Origin: Planctomycetota bacterium
GTDB taxonomy: Bacteria > Planctomycetota > Planctomycetia > Planctomycetales > Planctomycetaceae
Direction: 5' to 3'
Assembly: GCA_003388505.1 (NCBI GenBank)
Contig: QQVO01000021.1
Location: 78,416 to 142,415 of the forward strand
Length of the DNA: 64,000 bases
In this document: piece by piece, positions 18,973 through 27,002 of the stretch
How the letters are laid out: every line of letters begins with the position of its first letter
Position numbering within the stretch: position 1 is the first letter of the stretch
Position numbers and translations under genes: made by a program
Notes under the pieces: generated by a model
Seen by the model: the letters and a program-made list of their open reading frames with translations, nothing else
Told to the model about the DNA's origin: nothing
Database searches by the model: none

Positions 18973-19764
18973 ATGACGCTTCTCAAACTCACACAGACCG
19001 GCCTGCTCCCCGCCCTGATCCTTTGCATCACACCCCGTCTCGCGTCCGCCGTCGACTTCCATCCCACGATCGACGCGGCGCGGGCCGACGAGGCGGCGCA
19101 GACCGAAGAGGCGAAGAAACCGGCCGTCGTCACCTTCACCGGCGAATGGTGCGCCTGGTGCCGCAAGATGGATGTCGACACGTTTCAGAGTGAAGCGGTC
19201 GCGGCGCTCGCCGGCCGGTTCCTCTGGGTGAAGATCGACGTCGACCAGCAGGAAGAACTCGCGGCGCAGTTTCACGTCCGCGGGTTGCCCAACACGTTCG
19301 TGCTCAATGAAGAGGATCGCATCATCGCGACGCGCCCCGGCTACATGCCGGCCGACGTCTTTGTCGAATTTCTCCGGGATGCGCTCGAGAATCCGCAACC
19401 GGTGGAAGACGTTCTGGGCGACCTGCTCGAGGCCCTCGCATCCGGTCCGACGCCGGACGACACGGCCGCTGCGATTGCGGCACTGACGGAATACGTCGCG
19501 CGTGCCCGGCGCGCCGATCGCAGCGAAGCCCTGGCCGCGCTCGAAGCAGCCGGCGAGCCTGTCTGGTCGCTGCTGGCCATGCAGCTTTCCGACGAACGAT
19601 TGGCCGTCCGAGCGGCGGCCGGCGGAGTGCTCTCCCACGTCACACGCGCGGAGATCGCGTTCGATCCCTTCAGTCCGCCCGACGAACGAGCCGAACAGAT
19701 CGCCGCCTGGCAGGCGTGGATTGAAACGGAAACAGCCGAAGTTGATTCGAAGGAAGAAGAATAG
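18973..19764 (+). CDS. Thioredoxin-fold periplasmic protein
   Basis: 263 residues. A signal peptide (LLPALILCITPRLASA, residues 10-26) directs export. The thioredoxin fold spans about 30-145 with the redox motif C60-A-W-C63 (EWCAWCRKMD), the partner strand LWVKIDVDQ and the cis-proline loop RGLPNTFV. It resembles DUF255/thioredoxin_7-like thiol-disulfide proteins that reduce or form disulfides outside the cytosol. Residues 150-263 form an Ala-rich helical tail, possibly HEAT-like, of unknown role. It may be co-transcribed with the DUF1501 gene 57 bp downstream. Confidence 0.87.
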   Translation: MTLLKLTQTGLLPALILCITPRLASAVDFHPTIDAARADEAAQTEEAKKPAVVTFTGEWCAWCRKMDVDTFQSEAVAALAGRFLWVKIDVDQQEELAAQFHVRGLPNTFVLNEEDRIIATRPGYMPADVFVEFLRDALENPQPVEDVLGDLLEALASGPTPDDTAAAIAALTEYVARARRADRSEALAALEAAGEPVWSLLAMQLSDERLAVRAAAGGVLSHVTRAEIAFDPFSPPDERAEQIAAWQAWIETETAEVDSKEEE

Positions 19765-19821
19765 TCCCCGGAGCGCACGCCGTGGGCGTGCGAAATCGTT
19801 TGACAAGCAGGATCCCGCCCG

Positions 19822-21279
19822 ATGAACACATCGCCGTGGAACCATCCCTCACTTTCCCGTCGCACCGCCGTGCAGGCCGGCGCCGTCGGTCTGCTCGGCC
19901 TGGGGATGAACCACCTCAAGCCGCTCAAAGCGGCCGGCCCGTCCGCGCAACCCGCGACCGCGCGATCCTGCATCTACATTTTCCTCTCCGGCGGCCTCGC
20001 CCAACAGGACAGTTTCGACCTCAAGCCGCTCGCTCCCGACGCCGTCCGGGGTGAATTCAGCCCGATCGCCACCGCCACGCCGGGAATCGAAATCTGTGAG
20101 CATTTGCCGATGCTCGCACAACGCAGCCGGCACTGGGCGCTGCTCCGTTCGCTCACGCATCCCACCAACGGTCACACTCTCGGCCATTACTTCATGCTGA
20201 CCGGCCGGTCGGTCGCCTCGCCCGGATTCCGGGGAGACCGCAAGCCCCGCTCTTCGGACTGGCCCTCAATCGCGTCAATCGTCGGCGACGCCGTCCCGCC
20301 CCGCAACAACAATCTTCCCCCGTCCGTGATGCTGCCGGAGAAACTCGTGCACTGGTCGGGCGGCACGATCCCCGGCGCGTACGGCGGCCAGATGGGCAGC
20401 CGCCGCGACCCGTTTCTCATCCAGGCCACTCAGTACGGCGATCCGTTCTGGCGGGGCGCGTACCCCGAGTACGCCTTCTACCAGTTGCCCCGGAAAGATC
20501 CGACGTCCGGCGAGCCGCACGTTTTTCAGGCGCCGAGCCTCAATCTCCCCGCCGACCTCACGCGCGGCAGGTTCGACGAGCGGCTCTCGCTGCTCGAAAC
20601 GATCGATCTCCAGCGCAGCGAACTCGATCGCTCCGCCCAAGCGGTCCGCTACGACGAGCACCGCGAGTCGGCCATTTCGTTGCTCGCCAGCCGCGAGGTC
20701 CGCAGCGCGCTCGACGTCACCAGTGCGGACGAACAGACTCAGATCCGCTACGGCAAGAACAGCTTCGGCTGGTCGCTGTTGATGGCCTACCGCCTCGTTG
20801 AAGCGGGCGTGAACATGGTCCAGGTCAACCTCGGCAACAATGAGGGCTGGGATACGCACGGCGACGCCTTCTGGCGGCTCCGCGACAAACTCTTCCCCCC
20901 CACCGACCGGGCGCTCTCCGCACTGCTGGACGATCTGAGCGAAACCGGACTGCTCGACAGCACGCTGATCGTGATGGCGGGCGAATTCGGCCGGACGCCG
21001 AAAATCTCGCACCTGGCGGAACACTACGACGCGCCCGGCCGAGACCACTGGGGCGCAGTGCAAACCGTCTTCTTCGCGGGAGGCGGCGTGCAGGGCGGCA
21101 ATGTGATCGGTTCCAGCGACGAGATCGCCGCCTATCCGGCAGAGAATCCCCAGAAGCCGGAGAACATGGCCGCCTCAATCTATTCGGCCCTCGGCATCCC
21201 CCCCACCGCCGCGTGGCACGACGATCTGAACCGCCCGCACCACATCTACCACGGCGAACCAATCCCCGGTCTGATGTAG
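19822..21279 (+). CDS. DUF1501 protein (second copy)
   Basis: 485 residues with an amino-terminal export signal (SRRTAVQAGAVGLLGLGMNH, twin-arginine). DUF1501 motifs are CIYIFLSGGLAQQDSFDLKP, GHYFMLTGR, VMAGEFGRTPKIS and GRDHWGAVQTVFFAGGGVQG. It belongs to the subtype with DSFD(L/M)KP, like the gene at 23818-25239, rather than the FETWNPKPG subtype at 13608. No DUF1549/1553 partner lies beside it. Catalytic activity is unproven for the family. Confidence 0.93.
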   Translation: MNTSPWNHPSLSRRTAVQAGAVGLLGLGMNHLKPLKAAGPSAQPATARSCIYIFLSGGLAQQDSFDLKPLAPDAVRGEFSPIATATPGIEICEHLPMLAQRSRHWALLRSLTHPTNGHTLGHYFMLTGRSVASPGFRGDRKPRSSDWPSIASIVGDAVPPRNNNLPPSVMLPEKLVHWSGGTIPGAYGGQMGSRRDPFLIQATQYGDPFWRGAYPEYAFYQLPRKDPTSGEPHVFQAPSLNLPADLTRGRFDERLSLLETIDLQRSELDRSAQAVRYDEHRESAISLLASREVRSALDVTSADEQTQIRYGKNSFGWSLLMAYRLVEAGVNMVQVNLGNNEGWDTHGDAFWRLRDKLFPPTDRALSALLDDLSETGLLDSTLIVMAGEFGRTPKISHLAEHYDAPGRDHWGAVQTVFFAGGGVQGGNVIGSSDEIAAYPAENPQKPENMAASIYSALGIPPTAAWHDDLNRPHHIYHGEPIPGLM

Positions 21280-21344
21280 TTGTTGACCTTGCGACCAGGT
21301 CCGCTCGCAGTTTCCCGCTTGCGGTTTCGCACGTTGCAACTGGG

Positions 21345-22310
21345 CTATGGCCTATCGTCGCGCGGAATCGCCTCCTGCTGCTTAAGTCGCCGCGCCGCCC
21401 CGTCCCGGATCTGGCGCGTGATATCGAGCCCCACGCGCTCACTCCACGCCGCCTGCAGCCGCGCGACAACCGGTCCCGGCTTTCCGTCGCCGATGTCCGA
21501 TCCGTTGATCCGTGTGACCGGCATCACACAGACCGGCGTGGTCGCCAGAAACGCCTCGTCCGCGTTCATCACGTTGTAGACCTGGAAATCCCGTTCCACG
21601 AACGGGATGCCCAGATCGGCCGCCAGTTCGCTCACTGTCTGCTTGCTCACGCCGGGCAGCGTATTCCGCGTTGTCGGCGAAACGATCGCTCCCTGCTCGA
21701 CGATGAGGAAATTCGCCCCTCCCGTCTCCGTCACGTTCCCTTCCAGATCGAGCAGCAGCGCGGCAGCGTCCGGGTCGACCGCATGCGCCTCCTGATCGGC
21801 AAGATAATAATGCATCCGGCTGCGGTACTTGATCTTCGGGTCATAGCATTGCGGCGGCACGTGCCGGATCGAGGGTGTCACCACGTGCACGCCGTGTTCC
21901 ATCTTCTTTGCCCATAACTCCCACGGCATGGGAAACGTGTGCGCGCAAAAGGTCGGCCTCGTCGACGCGCCCCCACCGGCTGATCCGGCATAGGTCGGGT
22001 ACTCCCCCGGCGTGGCGAAGAAAATCAGGCCCAGTTCGTCTTCCTGCTCCAGCAGACCCGCGTTGTGGGCGACCAGCTCATTGGAGAGATCGATCAACCC
22101 GGTCTGATCGAGGCCGATGTCGATCCGCACATACTTCAGCGAGCGGAAAAACCGGCTGACGTGATCTTCGAGGCGGAACAGTTTCTGATGAAACGTCCGC
22201 GTCATGTCGGTCACCGTCGCGCCGAGCACGATCCCGGCGTCGTAGATCGCCAGATGTGCCTGTGAGGCGGGCACCATGCGTCCGCCAAGGTAGACGTTCG
22301 GTTCAGTCAT
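21345..22310 (-). CDS. PLP-dependent aminotransferase class IV (BCAT/DAAT-like)
   Basis: 321 residues from the ATG at 22310 (nine further codons are possible upstream). Fold type IV PLP enzyme. The catalytic lysine is in PKIKYRSRMHYYLADQEA and the class IV signature in VTETGGANFLIVEQGAIVSP. The amino end YLGGRMVPASQAHLAIYDAG is typical of branched-chain aminotransferases and 4-amino-4-deoxychorismate lyases. Likely transamination of branched-chain or D-amino acids; substrate cannot be decided from sequence. It stands alone in the minus direction, convergent with the DUF1501 gene. Confidence 0.88.
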   Translation of the reverse strand: MTEPNVYLGGRMVPASQAHLAIYDAGIVLGATVTDMTRTFHQKLFRLEDHVSRFFRSLKYVRIDIGLDQTGLIDLSNELVAHNAGLLEQEDELGLIFFATPGEYPTYAGSAGGGASTRPTFCAHTFPMPWELWAKKMEHGVHVVTPSIRHVPPQCYDPKIKYRSRMHYYLADQEAHAVDPDAAALLLDLEGNVTETGGANFLIVEQGAIVSPTTRNTLPGVSKQTVSELAADLGIPFVERDFQVYNVMNADEAFLATTPVCVMPVTRINGSDIGDGKPGPVVARLQAAWSERVGLDITRQIRDGAARRLKQQEAIPRDDRP

Positions 22311-22366
22311 GTGTTGGCTCGCCGATGTACGCAGCAATTCGGCCGCAAAGTATTTCTCGAAACCTT

Positions 22367-22390
22367 GTGCCCAAACTTCCGTTTGGGCAC
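22367..22390 (+). repeat. Perfect 10-bp inverted repeat with TTCC loop
   Basis: GTGCCCAAAC-TTCC-GTTTGGGCAC. It is followed at 22416-22437 by a second AAAC/GTTCGGGAACGAG-like segment, suggesting a decayed two-hairpin dispersed element. Confidence 0.7.
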
Positions 22391-22491
22391 ACCCACTTCA
22401 ACGCACGGCGAGTCCCCAAACAAGAGTTCGGGAACGAGCAAGCAGTTCGTAGAACAGGCTTCCAAGGCTGCCAGTGACACATAACTCGGCT

Positions 22492-22750
22492 GGGGCCCGG
22501 CCCCGAGAAACCGGGCCCAAGAGATTCTCGAATAGGACACAGATTTTCACGGATTTGGCGGATCAGCACGGATTTGGGGGGGTATTCCAACAAAGGCGGC
22601 AACGCCGAGACCGCATCGGTCAGGCGCGCATGGCGTCGATACGCAAGAAAACAATCAGCGAAAATCGGTCCAATCCGTGGTCATCCGCGTTCCATTCGAA
22701 TCTCTCTGAGATTCACTCAATCGAGGATGGAGAGAGGTGTGTAAACGACA
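22492..22750 (+). repeat. Dispersed repeat C, copy 1 (259 bp)
   Basis: It opens with a terminator-like stem (GGGCCCGG/CCGGGCCC around CCCCGAGAAA). It continues through GATTTGGCGGATCAGCACGG and CGAGACCGCATCGGTC, and closes with AGAGGTGTGTAAACGACA. The copy at 55091-55349 has the same length and order with scattered substitutions. The two halves contain ATCCGTG/CACGGAT-type inverted segments, so the transcript could fold into a long hairpin. Confidence 0.85.
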
Positions 22751-22831
22751 GGCTGCCGAGGCCGTGGTTCTGGACAGTTCTGCCGGCGATACCCCCGCCG
22801 GGCATTTCGCGACTGTCAATCCGCATCGGAA

Positions 22832-23602
22832 TCACGTCGTTGCCAGTCCCATCTCCTGGTGCTGTTGTCGCAAGCCATCCATGTAACGCGCATACGCTTC
22901 CTCGTCCCGCCGCACGCTCTCGCCGCGAAAGACCATGGCAAACGAGCGGCGGGACCGGTCGGCAGTGCGATTCGGATCGGCGCGGTGGATCATGTTTCCG
23001 TGATGGACGGCGACGTCGCCCGGTTCCAGACAGATCGGCACTTCCCGGGCTTCGTCATCGGGACCGTAATCGAGGATCCCCTGCGAGAATCCTAGCACGG
23101 CGGACCGCCCGTGAGGCCGGACCCCTTCCAGGTGGGAACCGCGCACGTATCGCAGGCAGCCGTTCTCTTCGTCCACCCGGTCGAGCGCCATCCACATTGT
23201 CAGCACATGCGGCGGCTCCAGGCAGAAATAGTAATTGTCCTGATGCGGCGGCGTCGGGCTGTCGGTTCCGGCCGGCTTGTTGAACCACTCCGGAGTTTCA
23301 GACGAAGACGGCTCCCCGTTGAGCGCCTCGGCCACGGCATTCCAGATCGGATGCTTCACGTACTCGCGAAAGTACGCGTCGCCCCCCATGTGCTGCATCT
23401 GCTTGAGCGTCTCCGGGCGGGCCTTGTCGACGAAGAAGGCGTCACTGTCGGGCAGCGTCGGCACGATCTCGGCAATATACCGATCGAGATTCGACCGCAG
23501 TTCTTCGAACTGCTCCGGCGGAAGCAGACCACGCACGATGGCGAATCCGTCGCGGTCGTAATCGGCCTTGAGATGCGAGAAGTCTGAAGCAGATACGCTC
23601 AT
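22832..23602 (-). CDS. Phytanoyl-CoA dioxygenase (PhyH) family Fe(II)/2-oxoglutarate oxygenase
   Basis: 256 residues, usual for the family. It starts FSHLKADYDRDGFAIVRGLL, characteristic of PhyH. The iron-binding facial triad is visible: H-x-D in PPHQDNYYFC and the distal His in VHHGNMIHRADPN. The 2-oxoglutarate-contacting Arg is likely in RRSFAMVFRG. The predicted reaction is hydroxylation of a small organic substrate with 2-oxoglutarate and O2. The substrate is unknown and neighbours give no clue. Repeat A copy 2 lies directly upstream. Confidence 0.9.
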   Translation of the reverse strand: MSVSASDFSHLKADYDRDGFAIVRGLLPPEQFEELRSNLDRYIAEIVPTLPDSDAFFVDKARPETLKQMQHMGGDAYFREYVKHPIWNAVAEALNGEPSSSETPEWFNKPAGTDSPTPPHQDNYYFCLEPPHVLTMWMALDRVDEENGCLRYVRGSHLEGVRPHGRSAVLGFSQGILDYGPDDEAREVPICLEPGDVAVHHGNMIHRADPNRTADRSRRSFAMVFRGESVRRDEEAYARYMDGLRQQHQEMGLATT

Positions 23603-23621
23603 CCGTCGTCTCCAGCGATTA

Positions 23622-23720
23622 TGGCGCTTTGCAGATCAGTGTTGGCGGTCTGTCCCGCGGATTCTCGTCCTCGACAGTCGAAACACCGCTCGACGCGGAC
23701 AAATGGTAGCAACTTGCTCT
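23622..23720 (-). repeat. Dispersed repeat A, copy 2 (minus orientation)
   Basis: Read on the minus strand it begins AGAGCAAGTTGCTACCA, continues TTTGTCCGCGTCGAGCGGTG and ends CTGCAAAGCGCCA. It is 99 bp long and more diverged than copies 1, 3, 4 and 6. It sits between the DUF1501 stop and the PhyH start. Confidence 0.8.
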
Positions 23721-23817
23721 GGTGCGAGTGCAGCGTCGAGCAGCCAGCGAAAAACCGACAGCCCTATGGTAGCAACCAAAGCGGTGGAATGCTCGGCGCG
23801 AAATCGGTCGAGACCCG

Positions 23818-25239
23818 TCAGAACAACTGATGAATCGGCTCCGCCCTTCGCATTTCGTACGGCCGGCCGTCCACGTCCGACCAGGACTGATGCTCCGGAA
23901 TGCCGAGGGCGTCATACATCGTCGCAGCCAGGTTCTCGACCGTGAGCGGATCTTCGACCGCATACGCGCCGATTCCGTCCGAAGCGCCAATCACGTTTCC
24001 CCCGCGCACGCCCCCGCCCGCAAAGAGCGACGTCATCACCGGTCCCCAGTGGTCACGGCCGGCGTCCTTGTTGATCCGCGGCGTCCGGCCGAATTCCCCC
24101 GTCACGAGGACGAGCGTTTCCTTCAGCCGTCCGGACGCGTTCAGGTCGTCCAGCAAAGCCGAGAGCGACTGATCGAGGTAGGGCAGCAGGTTCCGCTTCA
24201 GGTTGACGAAGTTTCTGCGGTGGGTGTCCCACGATGAGTTTTTGCCCAGATTCACCTGCACGAAACGCACGCCCGCCTCGAGCAACCGCTGTCCCATCAA
24301 CAGCGAGAGACCGAACTTGTTCCGGCCGTACCGATCGACCGTCTCTGCATCGGCGTTCTCAACATCGAATGCGCGCCTCACCTTCGGATCGGCCAGCACC
24401 GAAATCGCCTGTTCACGGTACGCGTCGACCTCTCTCAGATTGGCAACCTGCCTCACGCCCCGCTGTTGCAGCTCGATCTCACCCAGAAGATCGATGCGGC
24501 GGCCGAGTCGATGCGGTCCCCCTTCCGGGAGCGTCAGCATCGGAGTCGAAAAAACCGTCGGCGATCCATGCTCAAAATGGTCCTCGTCGAAGCGGAAGCA
24601 ATGCGGGCACGCCCCGTTCCCAAGCGCGCACTTCGCCGCGATGTCGACATGCCACGCCTCCCACTTCTTTCCCAGACGGCCGGCGTACTGACCGGGGCGG
24701 AACCGCGCCGCTTCGTTGACACTCGGCTGGGGAAGCACAACCGCCGGCGGCAGACTCGGATTTCCCCGGCCGTGCAGGGCGTAGGTGACCTGCGAGGGGA
24801 TCGAAGGCCACTCGTTGGGACTCGGCGCACTGCCCGTGGTGAACCCCGGCGGCAAATCGAGCCGGCCGGTGAGCAACATGTGACAGGCCACCTCGTGCGC
24901 GTTGCTGTTGCTCGCGACCGACCGCACCAGCGCGTAATCGTTTGTCCGCTGGGCCAGCAACGGGAGATGTTCGCAGATCGACGTTCCGGCCGTCGCGGTC
25001 AGGATCGGATGGAATTCCCCGCGCACGTCTGCCGGCGCGTCCGGCTTCATGTCAAAACTGTCGTGCTGCGAGATCCCCCCGGTCAGGAAGACGAACAACA
25101 CAGACTTCGCGTTTCCCGCAGCAGGATTCGCGCGCCCCTGGTCGATCAGCGACGAGCCCAGCAACCCGGCCGATCCGGCTTTGAGGACGGTCCGACGTGA
25201 AGTCCAACCCCCGTTGCTCCGCGCTGCGGCGTGCCCCAT
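23818..25239 (-). CDS. DUF1501 protein (third copy)
   Basis: 473 residues with an amino-terminal twin-arginine-like signal (TSRRTVLKAGSAGLLGSS). DUF1501 motifs: VFLTGGISQHDSFDMKPDAP, CHMLLTGR, LVTGEFGRTPRI and GRDHWGPVMTSLFAGGGVRG. An insertion with ACPHCFRF near residue 215 carries a Cys pair. It is closest to the 19822-21279 product in subtype. It is divergent from the ceramidase-like gene at 25445 across a 205-bp spacer. It is exported, of unknown activity. Confidence 0.93.
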   Translation of the reverse strand: MGHAAARSNGGWTSRRTVLKAGSAGLLGSSLIDQGRANPAAGNAKSVLFVFLTGGISQHDSFDMKPDAPADVRGEFHPILTATAGTSICEHLPLLAQRTNDYALVRSVASNSNAHEVACHMLLTGRLDLPPGFTTGSAPSPNEWPSIPSQVTYALHGRGNPSLPPAVVLPQPSVNEAARFRPGQYAGRLGKKWEAWHVDIAAKCALGNGACPHCFRFDEDHFEHGSPTVFSTPMLTLPEGGPHRLGRRIDLLGEIELQQRGVRQVANLREVDAYREQAISVLADPKVRRAFDVENADAETVDRYGRNKFGLSLLMGQRLLEAGVRFVQVNLGKNSSWDTHRRNFVNLKRNLLPYLDQSLSALLDDLNASGRLKETLVLVTGEFGRTPRINKDAGRDHWGPVMTSLFAGGGVRGGNVIGASDGIGAYAVEDPLTVENLAATMYDALGIPEHQSWSDVDGRPYEMRRAEPIHQLF

Positions 25240-25444
25240 TCCGCTGCCTCCGTTGGTGTCCGGTCGAGCGTCAGTGGTAGTATTCTGTCTTCTCGATCAG
25301 GTTGCGCCAATGTCGGATCAAAGGCGATTGATATGTTCCCTGCCAGGGGGCGGCCTGCGTGGAACTTTCCGCCGTGTCGCGTAAATTGAATGCGACTCCA
25401 TCGAATCACCCGCTCTCCCGCCGGATCTAATTGAACTCGAGCCG

Positions 25445-26857
25445 ATGCATTCTCGACGTCTGTTGCCTGTCTGGCTCCCCGGAACCGCTGTGCTCGTCGC
25501 GTTCATCGCTGCGATGCTCGTCTCCCGCGCTGCAGTCGCTGCGGAGCCGGCCGAACTCCGCCTGGCGACTTTCTCAGTCGACGTGTCCCCGCCGCTCCAC
25601 GAGCGCGTCTGTGTCGGTTTCATCGACGAATTCACAGAGATCGCAGACCCCTTGCTGGCGAAGGGGATCGTATTCGCCCATTCGGGCGAGACATACGTCA
25701 TCTGCGCCATTGATTATTGCGGGCTCTGCAACGACTCGTACGACATGTTCCGCGAAGAGATCGCATCAGCCGCGGGAACAGCTACGTCCCACGTCGCCGT
25801 GCAGTCGCTGCATCAGCACACCGCCCCGGTCTTCGACGTCAACACCGACCGCATGCTCTACGCCGACGAACCTGAGCAGTTGCAATCCGGCATCAAGGCC
25901 GCCGAACACGCTGCCGACGATGTTGCGCATGCCGCCAAAGAAGCGCTCTCCCGTCTGCAGGTCGTCACGCATCTCAGCACCGGGAAAGCAAAGGTGGACC
26001 GCGTCGCCTCCAACCGCCGCGTCCCCCAACCCGACGGCAGCCTGCTCGTTCGCTCCAGCGCCGCCGGCGGTGATCCGATCCTGCGCAACGCCCCCGAAGG
26101 GCTGATCGACCCCTGGCTGCGGACGGTCACCTTCTACCAGAACGAGCGGCCGCTCGTCCGACTGCACTACTATGCAACCCATCCGCAGACCCGCAGCGGC
26201 CCGGTCGTCACCAGCGACGTCCCCGGCATCACCCGCGAACAGTTGGAAACCGAGGAGAACGTGCCGCAGGTCTACTTCACCGGCTGCGGCGGCAACATCG
26301 CCATGGGCAAGTACAACGACGGCTCCGAAGAGGCCCAGGCCGCCCTGACAAAGCGGATGCTCACCGGACTCAGAGCCGCCGTCGCGGACTGCGACGCCAA
26401 CCAGCGCCAACCGGTCAGTTCCTTCACATGGCGCGCAGTCGCTGTGGAACTCCCGCTCCGGAGAGACGCGGCATTCACACTGCAGGCGGCCCGCAAGATC
26501 GCGGAGGACGAGAGAGTCGGTTTCTCCGAGCGGCTCCGAAAGGCGATGCTTGTCGCCTGGATCGAACGCGTGCAGGCCGGCCGGCCGATTGAGTTCACCG
26601 CCTGGTCAGTGGGCGACGTCGACGTGGTCCATCTGCCGGGTGAACCGTTTGTGCAGTTCCAACTCGCAGCCCAGGCGGCCCGGCCCGATCGCTTCGTCTG
26701 CGTCGCCGGCTATGGAGACTGCGCCCCGTGGTACATCGGCGAGGACCGCATCTACACCGACAACGGCGGCTACGAACAATCCTGGTCCTTCGTCGGACCC
26801 TGCGAAGAAATCATGCACAGCACGCTCGAGGGCCTGCTCAGCGAGTCAGACCACTGA
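25445..26857 (+). CDS. Neutral/alkaline non-lysosomal ceramidase-like secreted protein
   Basis: 470 residues with an amino-terminal signal (LVAFIAAMLVSRAAVAAEP). The body resembles the ceramidase N-terminal domain (ATFSVDVSPPL, then a SLHQHTAP zinc-ligand-like His pair and YYATHPQTRSG), as found in many planctomycete proteins of this annotation. True ceramidases are about 650 residues and carry a second domain that is missing here, so ceramide hydrolysis is doubtful; an amide hydrolase with another substrate is possible. GCGGNIAMGKYNDG is well conserved in the group. The PQQ-propeller gene follows after 145 bp. Confidence 0.8.
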   Translation: MHSRRLLPVWLPGTAVLVAFIAAMLVSRAAVAAEPAELRLATFSVDVSPPLHERVCVGFIDEFTEIADPLLAKGIVFAHSGETYVICAIDYCGLCNDSYDMFREEIASAAGTATSHVAVQSLHQHTAPVFDVNTDRMLYADEPEQLQSGIKAAEHAADDVAHAAKEALSRLQVVTHLSTGKAKVDRVASNRRVPQPDGSLLVRSSAAGGDPILRNAPEGLIDPWLRTVTFYQNERPLVRLHYYATHPQTRSGPVVTSDVPGITREQLETEENVPQVYFTGCGGNIAMGKYNDGSEEAQAALTKRMLTGLRAAVADCDANQRQPVSSFTWRAVAVELPLRRDAAFTLQAARKIAEDERVGFSERLRKAMLVAWIERVQAGRPIEFTAWSVGDVDVVHLPGEPFVQFQLAAQAARPDRFVCVAGYGDCAPWYIGEDRIYTDNGGYEQSWSFVGPCEEIMHSTLEGLLSESDH

Positions 26858-27002
26858 CAGCGGGTTCCGCAGCGCCCTTCCGGCTTGCGGTCACACCCGG
26901 CGGGCATCGGCGATCTCGCCGCAGGCAGAACGCTTCACATTCGATCATGCTACAATTGTCGACCGGAATAAGGAATTGAGAACAAACCGGGAGCCCTTGG
27001 AC

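Larger units (their letters stand above)
22311..22831. other. 521-bp intergenic region with hairpin and repeat C
   Basis: No gene is supported. It holds a ten-pair hairpin (22367-22390, GTGCCCAAAC/GTTTGGGCAC around TTCC) and then dispersed repeat C (22492-22750). The hairpin belongs to no neighbouring gene in an obvious way and lacks a T run. Confidence 0.6.
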
